A stretch of DNA of 64,000 nt from Trichinella spiralis (GCA_000181795.3 CM012953.1:17939741-18003740); one strand, 5' to 3'; positions 46,190 to 58,733 are shown, counted from the stretch's first letter. Notes: a model not told the origin generated them from the sequence alone. Program-made: numbers and translations.

Positions 46190-46740
46190 GCAGCTTTTCT
46201 GCATGGTGCTGTTCATCGCTTTTTTTCTGCTTCCAAAGTGCTTTACATTTATCCACCCGCATTTATAAATAGTGTTCAAAAGAAATGTCAGCCAACAGTT
46301 GCTTTCACTCGTCATATAAATTACCTTCTTAGCTAACAATTAAATGAGATTTATGCCTAAGGTTCTTTTCTGTTTGTCGGATATTGTTCTGATGAAGGCT
46401 AGTTGAAGGCTATTTAAGTACAAAGGGAAAATCTACAATTGATAAATTGTCCACAGCTGCAGTTTTCAGCTTAAACTGGGAGTGGTGCTTGCTGAATGTT
46501 AGCATCGAAACACTTTTCTGATTTTACCTGCCTGTTCTCTGAAAATGTTTTTAGTTCGCAAAAGAATTTAATCTTTCTTTCGCTCCTGTTTACGAGAGTT
46601 ATATTTTTTCTTCTTATGTTTCATTTAAGTAATAAAATCTGGAATTTTGTTTAAAGTAAAAATTTGTAATTATATATTTTGTGTAAATTGTATTAAATTT
46701 CTCTTTCAATATCTAAAGTAAACCGACTGGGAATTTTATC
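46190..46740. repeat. Diverged dispersed repeat, copy B
   Basis: Aligns over about 550 nt with 4935-5500 in the same orientation (shared 'aattaaatgagattta', 'attgttctgatga', 'aaaccgactgggaattt' or near versions). The copies differ at many positions, so the duplication is old. It adjoins the piggyBac remnant on its left. Confidence 0.6.
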
Positions 46741-46915
46741 TTCATTCTCTTCAATGTTTCTTTTGCCCCGTTCACCAAATTTATTGTTTTTCTTTTTATG
46801 TTTTATTTAAATAAAAATATTGCAATTTTGTTTAAAATAGAAATTTGTGATTATACATTTTGTGTAAATCGTATTAAATTTCTCTTTCAATATCTAAAGT
46901 AAAACCGACAACTGA
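46590..46915 (+). repeat. Tandem duplication of the repeat tail
   Basis: Two diverged units of about 150 nt lie in tandem. Each runs from a 'cttatgtttcattta' or 'tttatgttttattta' block, through a 'tttgtgtaaat.gtattaaatt' block, to 'ctaaagtaaa(a)ccgac'. The single copy at 4.9-5.5 kb has only one unit. Confidence 0.65.
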
Positions 46916-46919
46916 ATTT

Positions 46920-48543
46920 ATTAAACATTCAAGTTGCAATTCTTGTATTACTATGGTTCAACATTCCAGATCAAAAAATATCTGTTGCATTTCGAAATGA
47001 TTTTACCAAACAAAACTGAAAGCAGAGAAAATTATTTTTTTTGCTCTGTCACCATCGTAAAAAGTCATTACATGTCAAATTATGAAAACAAAAAATGACC
47101 TAGATAAACACGTTTATTTAACATCTCTTTGTTCAGTTATCTCTTCTTCAGGCTGTTCATTTGTTGCTTCTATATTTTTGTAGAATAATGCAGTTAGATA
47201 ATAAAGATATTTAATTTGTAAAGAACAAAACCGTCAATTCCCTTTTTCATTTATTTCACTCCTCAATGCTTATCATTAGCTTGTGCTATTTTCCGTATCG
47301 TAGGTTTGAGATGTGTTTTGGAATGATGAGAATAAATAATAATGAATTTCAGTTTGTATCTTGAAGAACCGACATAAGCCAATACACAAAGGGAGACGCC
47401 ACACGCTCAAGTGCACAAATCATAATGACAAATACGGGTTATGAATAAAGATACAAACAGTGGCTTAATGTAGCACATTATTATTGTAATATTACAGCTA
47501 ATCCATTTTTTCGACACAACGATTAGTTGGTTGCCCTGGTACAGTGTCTACGAGTTTAGAAATGGACTTTTTCCACGATATCGTTGTACTGCCCATCTTG
47601 CCCATGGTATATATTGTAATAAAGTTCTGATTTGCTTGTTGTTGTAAAATAGAAATTTCTGTACTATACATTTGCTTAGTTCTGAAGCGCTTATATCGAA
47701 TAGCAGAAAAGTTTCTGCGAAAACAGTCTGTTGATCAGCATAGATGTGAAGAAGTAAAATGCAAAAGCAAACTTACAAGAATAAAATTAAGCAATAAGAT
47801 AATCTTTTGTTAACAGTGAAATGCAAAACGCAAAAGCTTTTTAAAAGCATCATTTTCAGTCTCAAAACAAATATACACATTTCCAGTTATAACTAAAAGC
47901 TTTTTCTTTAAAAAATAGTAAATGCTTTTTTATGTCCATACAAGGTATTCTAATAGCAATGCACCCATATTTGGTAAAGACTTGATAAACAACAATCACC
48001 CAATCCTAGATCACAAATGAATAGCAAATCAAATGGCACAGTTATTCACCCAATCACTTATCAGATGAGTTAGCTAATAAAGTAGCAGAAGTCATTAGCC
48101 AATTACCGAACAATACCCCTGCAACCAATCAGCGACCAGCCAATCACAAAAATGGATCGAATTATTGCGAATGAGTTCAGACCAAACCCACAGCCGCCAG
48201 ATTAAACCAGGTTGCACAATGGCCAGAAGTCATACAACAAAAGAACCGATGCCGCGGCTGTGAAAAACATCAAGAGTGCGATGCGTCAAATGCAACATCC
48301 ATCTTTGTTTGACACAACAACAAAACTGTTTTCAGGAATATCATAAAAATTAGTCCTTCATAATAACTATTCGATATTATTTTTAGAAATAAAAGTATTG
48401 TTTGCTGACTTCAAAACATTGTACATTTTATACCCTTTAACGGCCGTTGTTGCTATATGGCAACATGACTAAAACTGCCAATAATTTCATAAATACAAAA
48501 TACTATTCGTAAATAACGCTAAAATCAGTTATGTGAGCTAATT
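46920..48543. other. AT-rich intergenic
   Basis: No coding region recognised. Several 'ccaatc' motifs cluster near 48000-48150, but no gene start is close. The right border is the target duplication (48544-48548) of the next solo LTR. Confidence 0.5.
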
Positions 48544-48548
48544 TCAAA

Positions 48549-48987
48549 TGTCCGAACGGAATGGCGCCGACCGCGTTGGCCTGACCACTGAGGTCACAGG
48601 CTGATTGGCTCTCCTGGATGATCTGATCTCACCCAGATTGTGTACCTGCGGCCTGCTCCTTCCTCATATAAGCCCGCGAAGCAGTTAGTAAAGAGTTCGC
48701 AGTTCGTTGCGTTGTCGTTCGTATTAGAGCTCTGTTCGTTGCTGTCGAAGTAGTGTGATACTCTAGCCTGTACTTGTATCGAATAAACGAGTGTGTATTT
48801 GTCTGAGTTTGCTTGAAATTGCTTGTGTATAACCAACGTGATCGCCCTCTAGAGTCTAGACGAACCATATCAACGGTTGGCCAAGAAAAACAGAACATAC
48901 AGTCCACTACTCTTTTCACCTGTCATACGAGTTTGGCAGGCAGTCGATCCTGAGCATCAACGCATACAGAACTCTTGGTTCTTTACA
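48549..48987 (+). mobile_element. Solo LTR (439 bp), TSD TCAAA
   Basis: It starts TGTCCGAACGG and ends GGTTCTTTACA, flanked by exact TCAAA copies at 48544-48548 and 48988-48992. A TATA-like 'catataag' (near 48666) precedes AATAAA (near 48782), so it reads rightward. Its 3' part (GGTTGGCCAAGAA, CATACAGTCCACT) is shared with the 821-bp solo LTR at 29987-30807, but the 5' parts differ. Confidence 0.85.
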
Positions 48988-48992
48988 TCAAA

Positions 48993-49820
48993 GTCAAAAA
49001 AATTGAACAAAAAAATTTGGCCGTAAAAGAGTTAAGAATGATTTATATTTCAGTTTATTTGTATTTACGCTGCGATGTTAGCCAAAAAAATAAACATTTG
49101 CTACATGTATAGCATAAAAATTATTACTGTTATGAATTTCAACTAGATGTGATTTTCAAGTTCTTTTCGCGATGCAAAAATCAGCGGGAAATTCAAATTG
49201 AACGTTGTTGGTCTTCTTCATGAATGCTTTTCAAACAATGAGCAAACAAAGCAATATGTATGGGATTTTATTTAACGAATAAAAGCAATAGAATCAACAG
49301 CGACAAGGATAAACAAACAGTTCACATAGCAACTTCACAGCGCTCGCTCCATTCCTATTGTTCTACTGTCAGTTGTCGGCGGCGCCGCTACTTCGACACT
49401 TTGGTCCCATCCCCATGTATCTCATACACTCGTTCCCATTCAATTGTCGGGCTTGATTGACGGCAGTGAAGACATCCTCATACTTATTGCATCGTTTGCT
49501 GTTCTTTCAAGACACGGTCTGGCCCTGACATTCTGGATAGCTGGCAGAACAAGTTGGCGGCTTTTGACTTGCAATAACATCCTGGAGTGATGCAACTGCG
49601 CGGAATTTTCATCATTAACGTTTGTGTTCCGTTGTGAGTTAATGAAAAACTTTTCCATGTATATGCGTGTTGTCGTATGGAATAATTTATGAAGAGCGAC
49701 TTTTTTCATTTGTTTTTTATTACAGAAAAGTATTTTATTGTTTGTTTTTCTACACTGTAGCAAGAGTTTATTTTATTCTGTTATACAAGGTAGAATATTG
49801 GTTAAAGGAGAATATTCAAT
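48993..49820. other. 3' flank of the PAN protein gene
   Basis: No gene recognised on either strand. A mid-GC stretch near 49300-49560 has short open frames without known motifs. Confidence 0.45.
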
Positions 49821-52383
49821 TCAGCAAGGCATCGCACAGTAACGAATTAAGGGTCCTTTGCAAAACTGATTTGTAGCTAGGCAACGACGGCTTTGAAATC
49901 CCAATCTTTGTTCACCCAAGCAAGGTTGTTCAGTGTGGAATAGACTGCACAAATTCCATGCACTCCAAGGGGAACCCACTTCGGTGGTTTCTGGAAGCTC
50001 CGCAGTGGTTGTAAACAACTGTTTTGCCAACGACGACGGATCGATGTTTGACTTATCCGGCACTTGCTGTAAAAATGCAGATCCTTGAAACCTGTACAGT
50101 TGTTCTGTGGTTTTTTTCAAGTTTTCTTCAGCAACGTTAGTTGGCTTTGGGGTTGTGCCACCTAAAATGCAATTTTTTGAAAATTATTTTGAACATCCAA
50201 TTAATTGTTAATTTTTTTTTGTAGCTGTGAAAGTGTCAAAGGAATCAGTTTAGGTTGATATCTGTAAAAGTATGGTAAAATTGATTGTTTGTTTTCAGTA
50301 AGTAAAATAATTTGGTATAATTTAGTTCATCATTTGAAATATTTTTTCTCATAAATGAATGATAATATTTACCTTGAATGTCAAGGTTGAATATTGGTCC
50401 ATTGGATTCTTTATCTTTTTTCAGTTCACGTAAAAGTGGAAATTGGGGAGAAGAAGTGGACGGACTGAAATTATTGAATTGTATCATATTTTCGGGACTT
50501 TCTGGATGAAGTGGACTCAGTGAACCACCGAAAGATGCTACATTGGATGTTGGAATTCCAGAATCGCCTATGAATTTTACGTTGGTTCGACTGCCGAAGC
50601 TGGAATGCGCTTCGGGTGCGGTTATCTGCGTAAATGTCTCCTTGTGAAGTGTTTGCTGAGAGCCGCTTGTGAAAAATGAACCTTTCACGGATGGTCCTCT
50701 CCTGTTGGACAATAGCAAATTATGTTGATTTTGCTTAGACGTTTGAATTTTTTTCGATTCCGATGATGCTTCACTTTTGCTGCCGAGTTGCAATTTTTCA
50801 TCTTCAAAATTTGCTTCCCTGTTAAATGAACGAATTGCAGGCAGTGCTTGATTTTCATTTTTGTATTTTAATTTTTCCGACACAAGAGATTCTTTGACAA
50901 GATTTTCCATGTATTTAGTTGCATAAACTCGTTCATGCAACAGTCTAGCTGAAATTTAACAAGCGTTTATTCTTAAAATTAATTAATTTTTGAATATAAT
51001 TTTAGTTTTTTTTGGGGGTTTTTATACCTTTCTTGTGATTTTTAATTGTACAGCCATTGTCAAAGTAAATAATATTTCCATCAGCATTTGCACTCATTGA
51101 TTGGGATTGTTCTCCGGCTGCTCGATCATTCAAAATGCAAGATTTGTCATCGATCAGAAACATTGCAGACTAGCAATGATAAAATAAAAAATGTTATCAG
51201 TTTTCTTTATAAACAAATGCATTTTGCTAATCATTATTTACAATTACATTTTTTTGAATAAATGAAAATATGAAAATTGTTCACCAATGACATTAATTCT
51301 AAAAAGCCAAATGAAGTTTTTGTTACTTGTTTAAAAATTATAACCATAAAATAAATTTTTTGATTTTGGGTTTAATGTAAAAAACTTGTGCAAAACAAAT
51401 TGTGATCTAACATTGTTCTAAACAATTTTATTTCTTTACTTTTTATTCTTAAAAGTTTTTATAATAATATTTCTTTAATTTTAATAGACAAAAATTGATA
51501 TAAGTAATTACTGTGTTGATAAAAAGTAAAAAGTATCAAAATGAATCGTTTCAACAATAAGTCTTTTTTTGTAAAGTATGAATTTAGTAAAGCTTACCTT
51601 GCAGTTGTTATCGCTTGCAGCACATATGTTGAGGCATTCATTCAGATTTTGTACTTTTTTAATTTCCCTAGCCGCGTTAGGTAATTTTCGATTTTCAAGT
51701 CGATAAAAAAGCTTCACTGGACATTTTGCTGATACAATATCTAAATAATAAATATAATGTCATTCATAAAATGTGAATTTTTTTAAAAAATGCTTGCAAC
51801 AAGAATGGAATCAATTTGTTTGGTTTATAAATCAAAAATTACCATTGAGACAAAATTTTTCATAATAGACGCTATCATCATCGAACGTCAGTATTCCATT
51901 TTTAGTAGGAGCTGCCACAGTACGGTGAATGATGCATTGTTGTAGTCGAGTGTTATACGTAACGGATGAACAGGGCAGTTTTGTTCCATCTTGATTCTGT
52001 TAAAAAAATTTCATTTTTTAAGCTTTCACTTGTAAAACTTTATTTGTTCTTTTTTCATTACCTTCTCGTGAGAACAAATGGATAAGCACTGTTTCTCCGT
52101 TACAGAGCTGACGATAAAATTCTTGAGATCAATCAATTTTTGATTAATATTTACAGTATAAGCAATATTGTTCGTTGAGCATGAAGTTGCTGAAATATTA
52201 TTTTAAATTAAAAGTTATTACAATTGCTTTATTGAATTGAAGTGGATTACTTTCATCATTTTCTTCTGGCAATGAAATTTGGTTGAGTATTTGTTGTCTT
52301 CGAAGCTGATGTCTCAAATCCTTGTGACAGCTTACTAGTGTAGTAATGAAAACAAGCAGCCAAACAGTTCTTTCAATTTCCAT
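49821..52383 (-). CDS. Secreted protein with PAN/apple-like modules and a thrombospondin-like tail
   Basis: Seven exons on the minus strand: 52383-52251, 52189-52062, 51996-51843, 51740-51598, 51169-51028, 50948-50373 and 50161-49821, 538 aa with phases closing. A signal peptide starts it (ERTVWLLVFITTLVSC). Exons 2-3 and exons 4-5 each form one PAN/apple-like module: Cys pairs with VTEKQCLSICSHEK, VTYNTRLQQCIIH and VYYEKFCLN, then VKLFYRLENR, NLNECLNICAASDNNC, DDKSCILNDRAA and IIYFDNGCTI. Exon 6 is a 190-residue Ser/Asn-rich linker without Cys. Exon 7 ends in PWSAWNLCS, GFQSRRC, NQFCKGP and YCAMPC, the spacing of a thrombospondin type-1 repeat. PAN modules bind proteins or carbohydrate, so an extracellular matrix or cuticle role is plausible; the ligand is unknown. 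No catalytic domain seen. Confidence 0.82.
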
Positions 52384-54851
52384 GAGCAAAAAATGCACAA
52401 AATTGTGAACACTGATGCCTTTTGTAATCAGTTTTCTTTATTAAATTTGCCCGAAGGAAAAACCTCGTACAACCTGATGACACGAATGTTTTTGCTTATC
52501 TTGTGAGCTGCTGAACATGCATGTCGCGTGTTTGACTTGGTGGTCTTCATTGTGTACCCACCCACAGCATGATGCATCTTGCATGGAACATCTGGGTTAT
52601 CGGTTTGCAATTTATTTCTTGCCGCTGCTCTTTAAGGTCATACAATAATCAAATCTGCAAAGTTCACGAATATACACCACGCTTATTATACGTTTGAGCA
52701 CCATTAAGATGGCAACTATAATTCAAGGACATTTTCAATTGAAAACCCAATTTCATCAAATAAAACTTTAGATATTCCAATTTTTTATTTGCTATTTTCC
52801 TACAATGTTCCAAAACTCTTTTAATGTCAGCACAATTTTTAAACTGACCGAAAAGTTCAAATAATTGTCAATGTTCAAATAAGAATATGTTATTTCCTGT
52901 TTTCTTTATTATTTTTTTTAATTTGATCGTTAAAATTCTCCATTCAAAACAACAGTTTAAAGTAATATAGTTTAAAAGTTGTGCAACTTTTTAAAATCAA
53001 ATTTCAATTAATTTTAATCAATATTTCAAACTTCATCATCATTCACACATATATGCTCGATAAGATTAAAGTATTTATATTATTTAACCGAGCATTGTTA
53101 TTATTATTATGTTGCAGATGATATAGAAAGAAAAACTTTCTTTTCAGCTTATTTCTATAAAATCAGTGGATAAGAATGTTCGATACACAACAAGCAGTTT
53201 TCATCTCTACTGATTGCTACAATGTTTAATTTTATAATGTTTTTAATGAATATTTTTCAATACAATCTGATTACTTTCTGAAAATGAAAATTAAGCGATC
53301 AGTAACATAAATTCAACAGCAAATGAGAAAAAATTCAGTACTGCAAGATAGTTATACGCGGTATTATAATAAAAAAATGTTTAAACAATTATCATTGAAA
53401 TGAAATTTTAACACAAATTGTATAACATGGCGAGACAAAATCAAAAATTCATTCAATTCAATTTCAAACTATTGTTTTACAACTAAACTTTCATCATTAA
53501 CTTTTTATATTAAATTGTTTTAAATTTAACTTGTCAATTTAACCGAAAAGTAATTAAATGAAAGTATATGTGAAAAAAAACGAATTAATTAAAAGCATTT
53601 TATTAAAAAACAGTAGGAATAACTTTTCTTTTTGTATTTTGCATATATTTTTAATATTGAAATATTTTTTGTTTAAAATTATTTTCAGTAAATGATATTT
53701 TTAAAAAGTTGCTGAATTATTTTATTTCCGCTTGCATTTTGATATAAATTTGTATATGTGTGCTTAACAAAAAATTAACTGTTCATCATTTGAACTGTTA
53801 AAAATGAATTATGCAATTTAAACATTTTGCGGTATATTTTTTTTCTTTGTATTTGTTTATTGATCGCCTGCAATGTAATATACAACCATGTTTGTATTCG
53901 GTATAAATGTAGTTGACAACATTCAGACATTCAATTGTAGTACAAGAAAAAAATCTTTTGGAATAATCAGATAAAAATTAATTCAACATTTACATTTTCG
54001 TTTAACTTGTTCAAACAGAATATAAACAGTGAATAACAGCAACAATATAAAGTAAAAATAATGTTGCTAATTTTTGTCACCTTAATAATTAAAAAATTAT
54101 GTTGGTTATATTCAACATATTAATGCTACTGTCATCATTATAGCAATTCATAAATATCGCATTTTTCATCTTTTTATTCTCTAATCCAAATTGAGCGGAG
54201 AGATTATTTCTTTTAATTCTTTATATTTTATATGATACATGCATAATTTTAGAATGTGAATAACAAATGAAGGATGAATTGAAAAAAATTTACTTTTCTT
54301 CAAAATATATGTACATAATTTAAAAATAAACAAGGCGACTGTTAGATGTTGTACAATGATAATGTCTTCGTGAGATAAAATGGAAGAAAAGCAAATAACA
54401 AATAAAACAGATGTATTGTTGCAGTTTGATTTGCTCGATTGTTTGCAAGAAGGGCAGTGACAAAATCAAAGCTAGTTAAAAGTACAATTTCTTGCAAGAT
54501 TAAGAAAAGATGCATTATGCATTGATTTTGCTTTTCGATATGGAATAATGATTTATCTTATGTTGATAATGGGATAGACGACCATCAAAGGAAAGACGAA
54601 ATGCAAGCTGTCGCTTTAAGTGTTATTATCAAACAGAATTAATCAGTATCTGAGCATGTGTGTGCATGTGTGTGTATATGTGAAAAATAAGGCAGTCAGA
54701 GTAGCACATATTGGCGATTATTTTTGTGACCTTTTAACAAAGCAAACAATCAAATTCAAAGCATCTGTCAGTATTTCCATATTTCAATTTTATAATATTT
54801 GAAAGAAATAATAAGTGTTATTCAAAAAAACAAAACAAAACAATATGCACA
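52384..54851. other. A/T-rich intergenic, 2.5 kb
   Basis: Very AT-rich with no supported gene. A (tg)n-like stretch lies near 54656-54680. It contains the upstream region of the PAN protein and the 3' flank of the deaminase gene. Confidence 0.55.
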
Positions 54852-57720
54852 TCACGCGTTGCTTTTCAAATTAAGATAGTCTAATAGACTATCAATTTCT
54901 ACAGTAATGTTGCTAGTTGCTCGGCGAATTCTTTGGGCAATTTCATTTGTTTCTGAATCATCATAACTTCTTCCACACAAACTTGCAACCATCAACTGTG
55001 CATTGTTTGCACTATTTTCTTCGTTCGACAGTGAGATATTCGATCCTACTGGTCTAGCTTTATGCTGGTGCTGATGTTGATGGTGCAGTTCCCTTTCCAC
55101 TTTTGCGTGCGACGAGTGCAAGTAGTCTTTGAAATGAAGCTTATCTCGTAGTTCCAAAATGTCAATGAAGCTCCTACGCTTATTCGGTGTGCTACGAATT
55201 TTGTGCGGCGTTGCAGTTAAATCCAAACATTTCAATGAATCGGCTAGTTCTTGCAATTTTGACCGTATTTCACTGAACTGAAGTATCGTATTGCGAACAA
55301 TTTCGTGTATTTCAGCAACCCAAAATTTCATCGGCATCGACAATGCCCGTCGGCATTCATTGACAAACGACTGGCTTTTTGCAACTGCTTGATCTAAATT
55401 GTGCTCATTCCACAATCCAAGATAGTCACCTTTGTATTCATTCTGCGGTGCCCAGTCCATAATTGCACTCCAATCACGCATTAGCAGGGGTTCAACCTGA
55501 ATATTCAATTATTTTTTCATTTTTCATTTCAAAATTATATTAAAACAAAATATTTATCAAACACATACATACACACAAATAAATGAAAATATAACATGAA
55601 GAAGAGGAAGAAAATTCAATACAATCATATTACTTTTTGATATAATATTTTAATCAATTTGCTAATTTTATAAAATTTAAAATGAAACAATAGAAAAATG
55701 TTCTATATTTCTAATATTTTGTTTCAAGTAATTCTTTTGTTTAGTATATCTAGATAAGAGACGCATTGTTTATTATAAAATTTTTTATTCAAAGAAAGTT
55801 CAATTTGTAAATTTATCTATTTCTCAAGTAAAGTAATGATCATTCGTATAAAGTTCTTATGCATTATATATATTTCATCTTTGAAAACAGTTTTTTATAA
55901 ATTAAATATCTAAACAACGTAGATGTTGTTTAAAAAAGATTTACTTTTAAAATAATCTAGATTTCTAGAAAGTAACAATTTAGCAGCATAATTGCATGAA
56001 ATGCAATTTTTACATAGAAGGAATTTTAGAGATAAAATAATAAAATTCATTCTGCACAAATATTATACTTTGGCAAAACGCTGCAAATAAATTGTATACA
56101 AACAGTTGTCATATTAAAAATTTAAATCATATTACTTGTAAAATTGAAAAATGATTTTTAAAAATTTAAAAAGCACAGAGATAATTTTTAAAAAAAGCAA
56201 ATGAAATATGCTACTTTTACCTTGATTCCATGTTGAAGCATGCAGAGAATTCCTTGTTTAGTGTAAAGATCACCACGATGCAAATGTGGAAATAGGAAGC
56301 GTACAGTCATACGTATATCGGCTTTTTTCAGCTCTTTGCGCACTTTTGTAAGAAGCAGTGCAAGTAACTTTGAGCATGCCTTGTTCGAAGAGCATTCATC
56401 AATAACATCACATCGAGGTTCACAGTCTTGATGAAAACACGGACTGCGACTGGAATAGATCAAAATTTCGTACAAATTTATTTTGTACTTGACGATCAAT
56501 TCATGCAAAGCAATTGCAAGCTGCTCTTCACAATGACGACTACTTTTCGATTCGTGACAAAATTCAACACGATAGACGTAGTCTTCCCCAATTAATGTAA
56601 CTAAAATTACCGAACTTTCATGCTTTTGCTCCAAAAAGCACTGCTGTCCCTGCCGGCTGATGGTGAATTTTGACGGACCGTTCGAACAGTCGCCTTGACA
56701 TTTACATTTTGCTGAGCAAAATTCGTACATAGCTCTACACGTACAATCTCGTTTCATGCATTGTTTTTTCGTCTTGCAGCACAAACAACCAGCTGTTGGT
56801 TTGCATATAGGTAAAATCTTTTTTGTCTGAAATGTGTTAAACAAAATATAATTAAAAAAATAATATATATATATTAATAAACAATGCTGGATAATATTAA
56901 AAATACACGAGTATTATATTTTAATTCCATTTGTGAAAGAATTTTTTTATCATTTTGAATGATTATTAAATCTGGAAGTAAATTTCAAAAGTTCTTTTAA
57001 AAAAGTCAACATTATTATAGTTAAAGCTTCTTTTTATAAAATTATAAGCTTATTAAAAAGTATTAAATCATGTGGTAAAAATTGGCAATTTAATTATATT
57101 GTATTCGTATATGAGAAATAATATATTAACGGTAATTGTATTTAAAATACATCATTTAATTTATCAGATATTCTTTTACTATACTTTAGTTTTGTTATAA
57201 TAAACTGATATGCTATTAGAAGAAAGAGAAATATTCACAAGTGTTGTGTATTTATAATAATAATTTTCCTTGTTTGTAATTATGAGTATTGGATTATTTG
57301 ATTTAAATGAAACGTCTCAAATTAAAGCATGCATTATTTCGAAGCCAGATGTAAAGTATTATTATTACTATTATTATTATTCATAGTAACCTCATTGTTC
57401 TTGCAGAGCTGTTTGCAGGCGCAAAGTTTTGTGCAAGCTTCTTTGATACGAGCGCAATCACAACGATCTGGGTTGATGCAAATACGACAGGAAGGTTGCT
57501 GCTTGTTATTTCCTCCAGATAGATTTGGAAAAACACGACTCAATTCTGGAATTTCGCAGTTGCATTTTACTACAACTTGATTGAGGCAGTCGCAACGGTA
57601 ACGTGTGCTTTCGCATTGTTCGTCGCAAAATTTTTGTACAAGAAAACATGAACAACTTTCATCTGAACAACGATTTGGTGAAAGCGAACAATCACAACAG
57701 CGATCTCGTGAACGGCTCAT
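54852..57720 (-). CDS. CXC-domain protein with AID/APOBEC-like cytidine deaminase domain
   Basis: Three exons on the minus strand: 57720-57391, 56826-56221 and 55496-54852, 526 aa, all in phase 0. Residues 1-160 are three Cys-rich blocks of the CXC (tesmin/MSL2/EZH) pattern: CCDCSLSPNRCSDESCSCF, CRICINPDRCDC...KLCACKQLCKN and CLCCKTKKQCMKRDCTC...CKCQGDCSN. Such modules bind zinc and often DNA. A deaminase core follows: strand SSVILVTLIGEDYVYRVEF, then SRHCEEQLAIAL (H208, E210), strand LYEILIYSSRSPCFHQDC (P239-C240-x4-C245), helix SKLLALLLTKVRKEL, strand IRMTVRFLFPHL, then QGILCMLQHGIKVEPLL and RDWSAIMDW. This order and the 28-residue H-x-E to P-C spacing match AID/APOBEC enzymes, which deaminate cytosine in single-stranded DNA or RNA. 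The C-terminal 150 residues (His-rich HHQHQHQHK, Ser-rich) match nothing I know. Substrate and location are inferred (nucleus, nucleic acid). An extra 5' exon is possible. Confidence 0.8.
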
Positions 57721-57884
57721 CTCCAATTGCAGAAATTCATTTCGGCAGATTATTTATGAATAGAAAGAAGCAAAACGATAGAGCATGCATTTTATTCGTC
57801 AACAACGAAGCTTGTCGATATGTCGTGATGAGAAGAGCATTGATTGGCGACAGCCCCGAGCAAGCTATTCCTTGATAATCAATG
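57721..57884. promoter_or_regulatory. Upstream region of the deaminase gene
   Basis: About 160 nt between the start codon and the inverted-repeat element. It holds no recognised promoter motif and could contain an untranslated exon. Confidence 0.3.
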
Positions 57885-57886
57885 TA

Positions 57887-58159
57887 GCTTCACAAAGTCA
57901 GATCAAGATTGTTGGAAAAATTTATCCACAAACGACGACTCCCTAGCTGATGGTGTCGCCGCTTCGATGACCTCAGAAAAGCGAGGCATCTGAAGACTTA
58001 ATTCAATTCCTGCTGCGTCAAACGACCCAACTACTCGACTCTGATTGGCCAAACCCGTGCTGAGCACTTAGTTAATCAATGTCCAGGCAGCATGGTCAAA
58101 AATGCTTCGACTATACGACAGCGCGAACAACCCCTTCTGATCGATGTGCTTTGTGAAGC
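57887..58159. mobile_element. MITE-like element with TA target site
   Basis: GCTTCACAAAG at 57887 and its exact inverted copy CTTTGTGAAGC at 58149-58159 bound a 273-nt, GC-richer segment. TA dinucleotides lie at 57885-57886 and 58160-58161, as for Tc1/mariner-type insertions. Inside is no coding capacity. The 11-nt tips extend with weaker similarity inward. Confidence 0.6.
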
Positions 58160-58161
58160 TA

Positions 58162-58733
58162 ATTTTCAATAGTCTTATTTATGACCAACTAAAATAAAAC
58201 TTCACCATACTATGCATGTCAAACTATGAAATCATAATGCATTTTCTCTTTTTTCCTCTCTCTCCCTCTCTTTCTCTGATTAATAATCATCATTTACTCA
58301 TTTAACTCTTCACCATAGAATAATAATATAAAAAATATCTAAATAAATCTTATATCAACGATTGTTTAGCAATCGATATTTGAATCTCTTTAATTTTAAT
58401 GCTAAAATGTAGAAATTGTAAAGCAACAGTTGACTGTTTTAAGCACTATTAATGCATATTTTCTTCAAATATGTATTGCTTTGTTTTTATACATTGTGAA
58501 TAAATTTAATCTCAAATCTCAATAATTAAATATGTACATACTTCTTAAACTACCATTCTTTAAAAGATTTGTTGATCTTTTTTCGACACTGCTCATATGA
58601 TGGATCACTGTATGTACATAAAATTTCAAAACCACATCAGATAAACAAACAAACTTGTATAAAGGTATAAAAATGTCTGCTTTAATTAATAATTGATAAC
58701 AAAGCAAATACAAGTGCTTTAATGAATCAGATG
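58162..58733. other. Intergenic between the deaminase gene and ACADSB
   Basis: AT-rich. A pyrimidine-rich (ctct)n stretch lies at about 58248-58278. No gene seen; includes the ACADSB 3' flank. Confidence 0.5.

Noticed and set aside
48549-48987. Considered as a host promoter because of TATA and AATAAA signals
   Set aside because: Perfect 5-nt target duplications and TG...CA ends show it is a solo LTR.
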